Below are positions 13,147 through 13,553 of a stretch of DNA of 13,553 nt, in pieces. The DNA comes from an uncultured Planctomycetaceae bacterium (GTDB lineage Bacteria; Planctomycetota; Planctomycetia; Pirellulales; UBA1268). Made by a program: the position numbers and the translations under genes. The notes under the pieces were generated by a model. It did no database searches. It was given only the letters and a program-made list of their open reading frames with translations, and had not been told where the DNA came from. Position 1 is the stretch's first letter. Each line of letters starts with the position of its first letter. The DNA lies in contig CALAZQ010000528.1 in NCBI GenBank assembly GCA_937926325.1, forward strand, positions 1 through 13,553, in the 5' to 3' direction.

Positions 13147-13553
13147 CGACCTGCTCGATCAGGGTGTGCAGCCGGCGGATCACCCGGTTTTTGGCCACAT
13201 AGACACTGCCGGTCGAGATGCCGAGCCGCTGGGCAGCCTCAGCCGGGCTGACCTGCTCCACCGCCGTCAGCCAGAAGGCCTGCCAGGTCGAGTCCTTGAC
13301 CTCACGGCGAACCTGCTGGGCCGCCCAGTCGAAAACCACCCGCTGGTATTCTGCCTCGCAGAAGGCGGCGGCGGCATCGGCCTCGCTGCGCTCCAAGGGA
13401 CTGCCAGCCTCACCGCCCGCCCCCACCGGAACCGGCCGGCCAGCCGGCTGCCGGGCCTGCCGGCCGACGGCTCGTCGGGCCAGGGTCAGCAGCCAGCTGC
13501 GAAACCGGCCGGCGTCGGGGTTGTACTGAAACCGCGGCACGCAGCGGGCGAAC
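13133..13553 (-). CDS. ECF-type RNA polymerase sigma factor, 5' end beyond the window
   Basis: At least 140 codons; the frame stays open to the right edge (FARCVPRFQYNPDAGRFRSW). The visible part starts in late region 2 (FQYNPDAGRFRSWLLTLARR, the usual R/K-F-R-x-W-L-x-T-x-A-R signature). A linker follows and then region 4: WQAFWLTAVEQVSPAEAAQR, LGISTGSVYVAKNRVIRRL, the -35-binding HTH. The stop lies inside the kinase gene, so translation is coupled. The pairing with a zinc-finger kinase places it among planctomycete ECF groups linked to Ser/Thr kinases, where a phospho-signal rather than a classical anti-sigma factor is thought to set activity. A GTG at 13540 is in frame, but a start there would cut region 2, so the true start is outside the window. 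Confidence 0.9.
   Translation of the reverse strand, partial: FARCVPRFQYNPDAGRFRSWLLTLARRAVGRQARQPAGRPVPVGAGGEAGSPLERSEADAAAAFCEAEYQRVVFDWAAQQVRREVKDSTWQAFWLTAVEQVSPAEAAQRLGISTGSVYVAKNRVIRRLHTLIEQVDGTS

Overview
The window is about 62% GC bacterial DNA from a planctomycete, most likely order Pirellulales. That inference rests on gene families: a very large secreted DUF1549/DUF1553 cytochrome-type protein (PSCyt1/PSCyt2/PSD1), a Tat-exported DUF1501 protein, a secreted DUF1080 protein, and an ECF sigma factor gene overlapping a membrane Ser/Thr kinase gene. This combination is close to diagnostic for Planctomycetota. No rRNA, tRNA, IS element, CRISPR array or phage gene is visible.

Layout. 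(1) 1-188, minus: N-terminus of an ECF sigma factor, cut by the window edge. (2) 410-913, minus: gluconokinase. (3) 943-1951, minus: a two-gene toxin-antitoxin cassette, an antitoxin-like protein joining a ribbon-helix-helix-like segment to a minimal nucleotidyltransferase (MNT), followed by an overlapping HEPN gene. Gluconokinase starts 29 bp after the HEPN stop and could be the third gene of this transcript. (4) 2080-3539, plus: an AbiEi/AbiEii-type antitoxin/toxin pair overlapping by 4 bp, divergent from the HEPN/MNT pair across a 128-bp spacer. (5) 3540-3970: a 431-bp gene-free spacer with two strong hairpins. (6) 3971-5152, minus: a XylR-like regulator (sugar-binding-protein-like domain plus AraC HTH). 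(7) 5375-10061, plus: the DUF1549/DUF1553 protein and then the DUF1501 protein, separated by a palindrome-rich spacer. (8) 10082-10744, minus: secreted DUF1080 protein, convergent with DUF1501. (9) 10927-13553, minus: an ECF sigma factor (5' end beyond the window) overlapping by 14 bp a kinase with a zinc-finger-like N-terminus, one membrane helix and an outer beta-helix-like domain.

How the parts fit together. Regions 6-8 look like a carbohydrate-responsive set: a sugar-sensing regulator divergent from secreted proteins of families that planctomycetes use for polymer breakdown and redox chemistry, with a DUF1080 putative glycoside hydrolase nearby. Gluconokinase would suit the same theme but is separated from it by the toxin-antitoxin block. 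Region 9 is an independent signalling unit.

The most unusual part is 943-3539. Two unrelated nucleotidyltransferase-based toxin-antitoxin modules face each other across 128 bp. Each upstream gene has a TATC(A/T)T box exactly 6 nt before its ATG, which suggests leaderless transcripts. A 32-bp near-symmetric dyad covers the abiEi promoter and reaches to 1 bp before its ATG. The MNT carries its own putative DNA-binding segment, and the HEPN protein keeps the tyrosine but lacks the histidine of the RX4HXY motif of HepT toxins.
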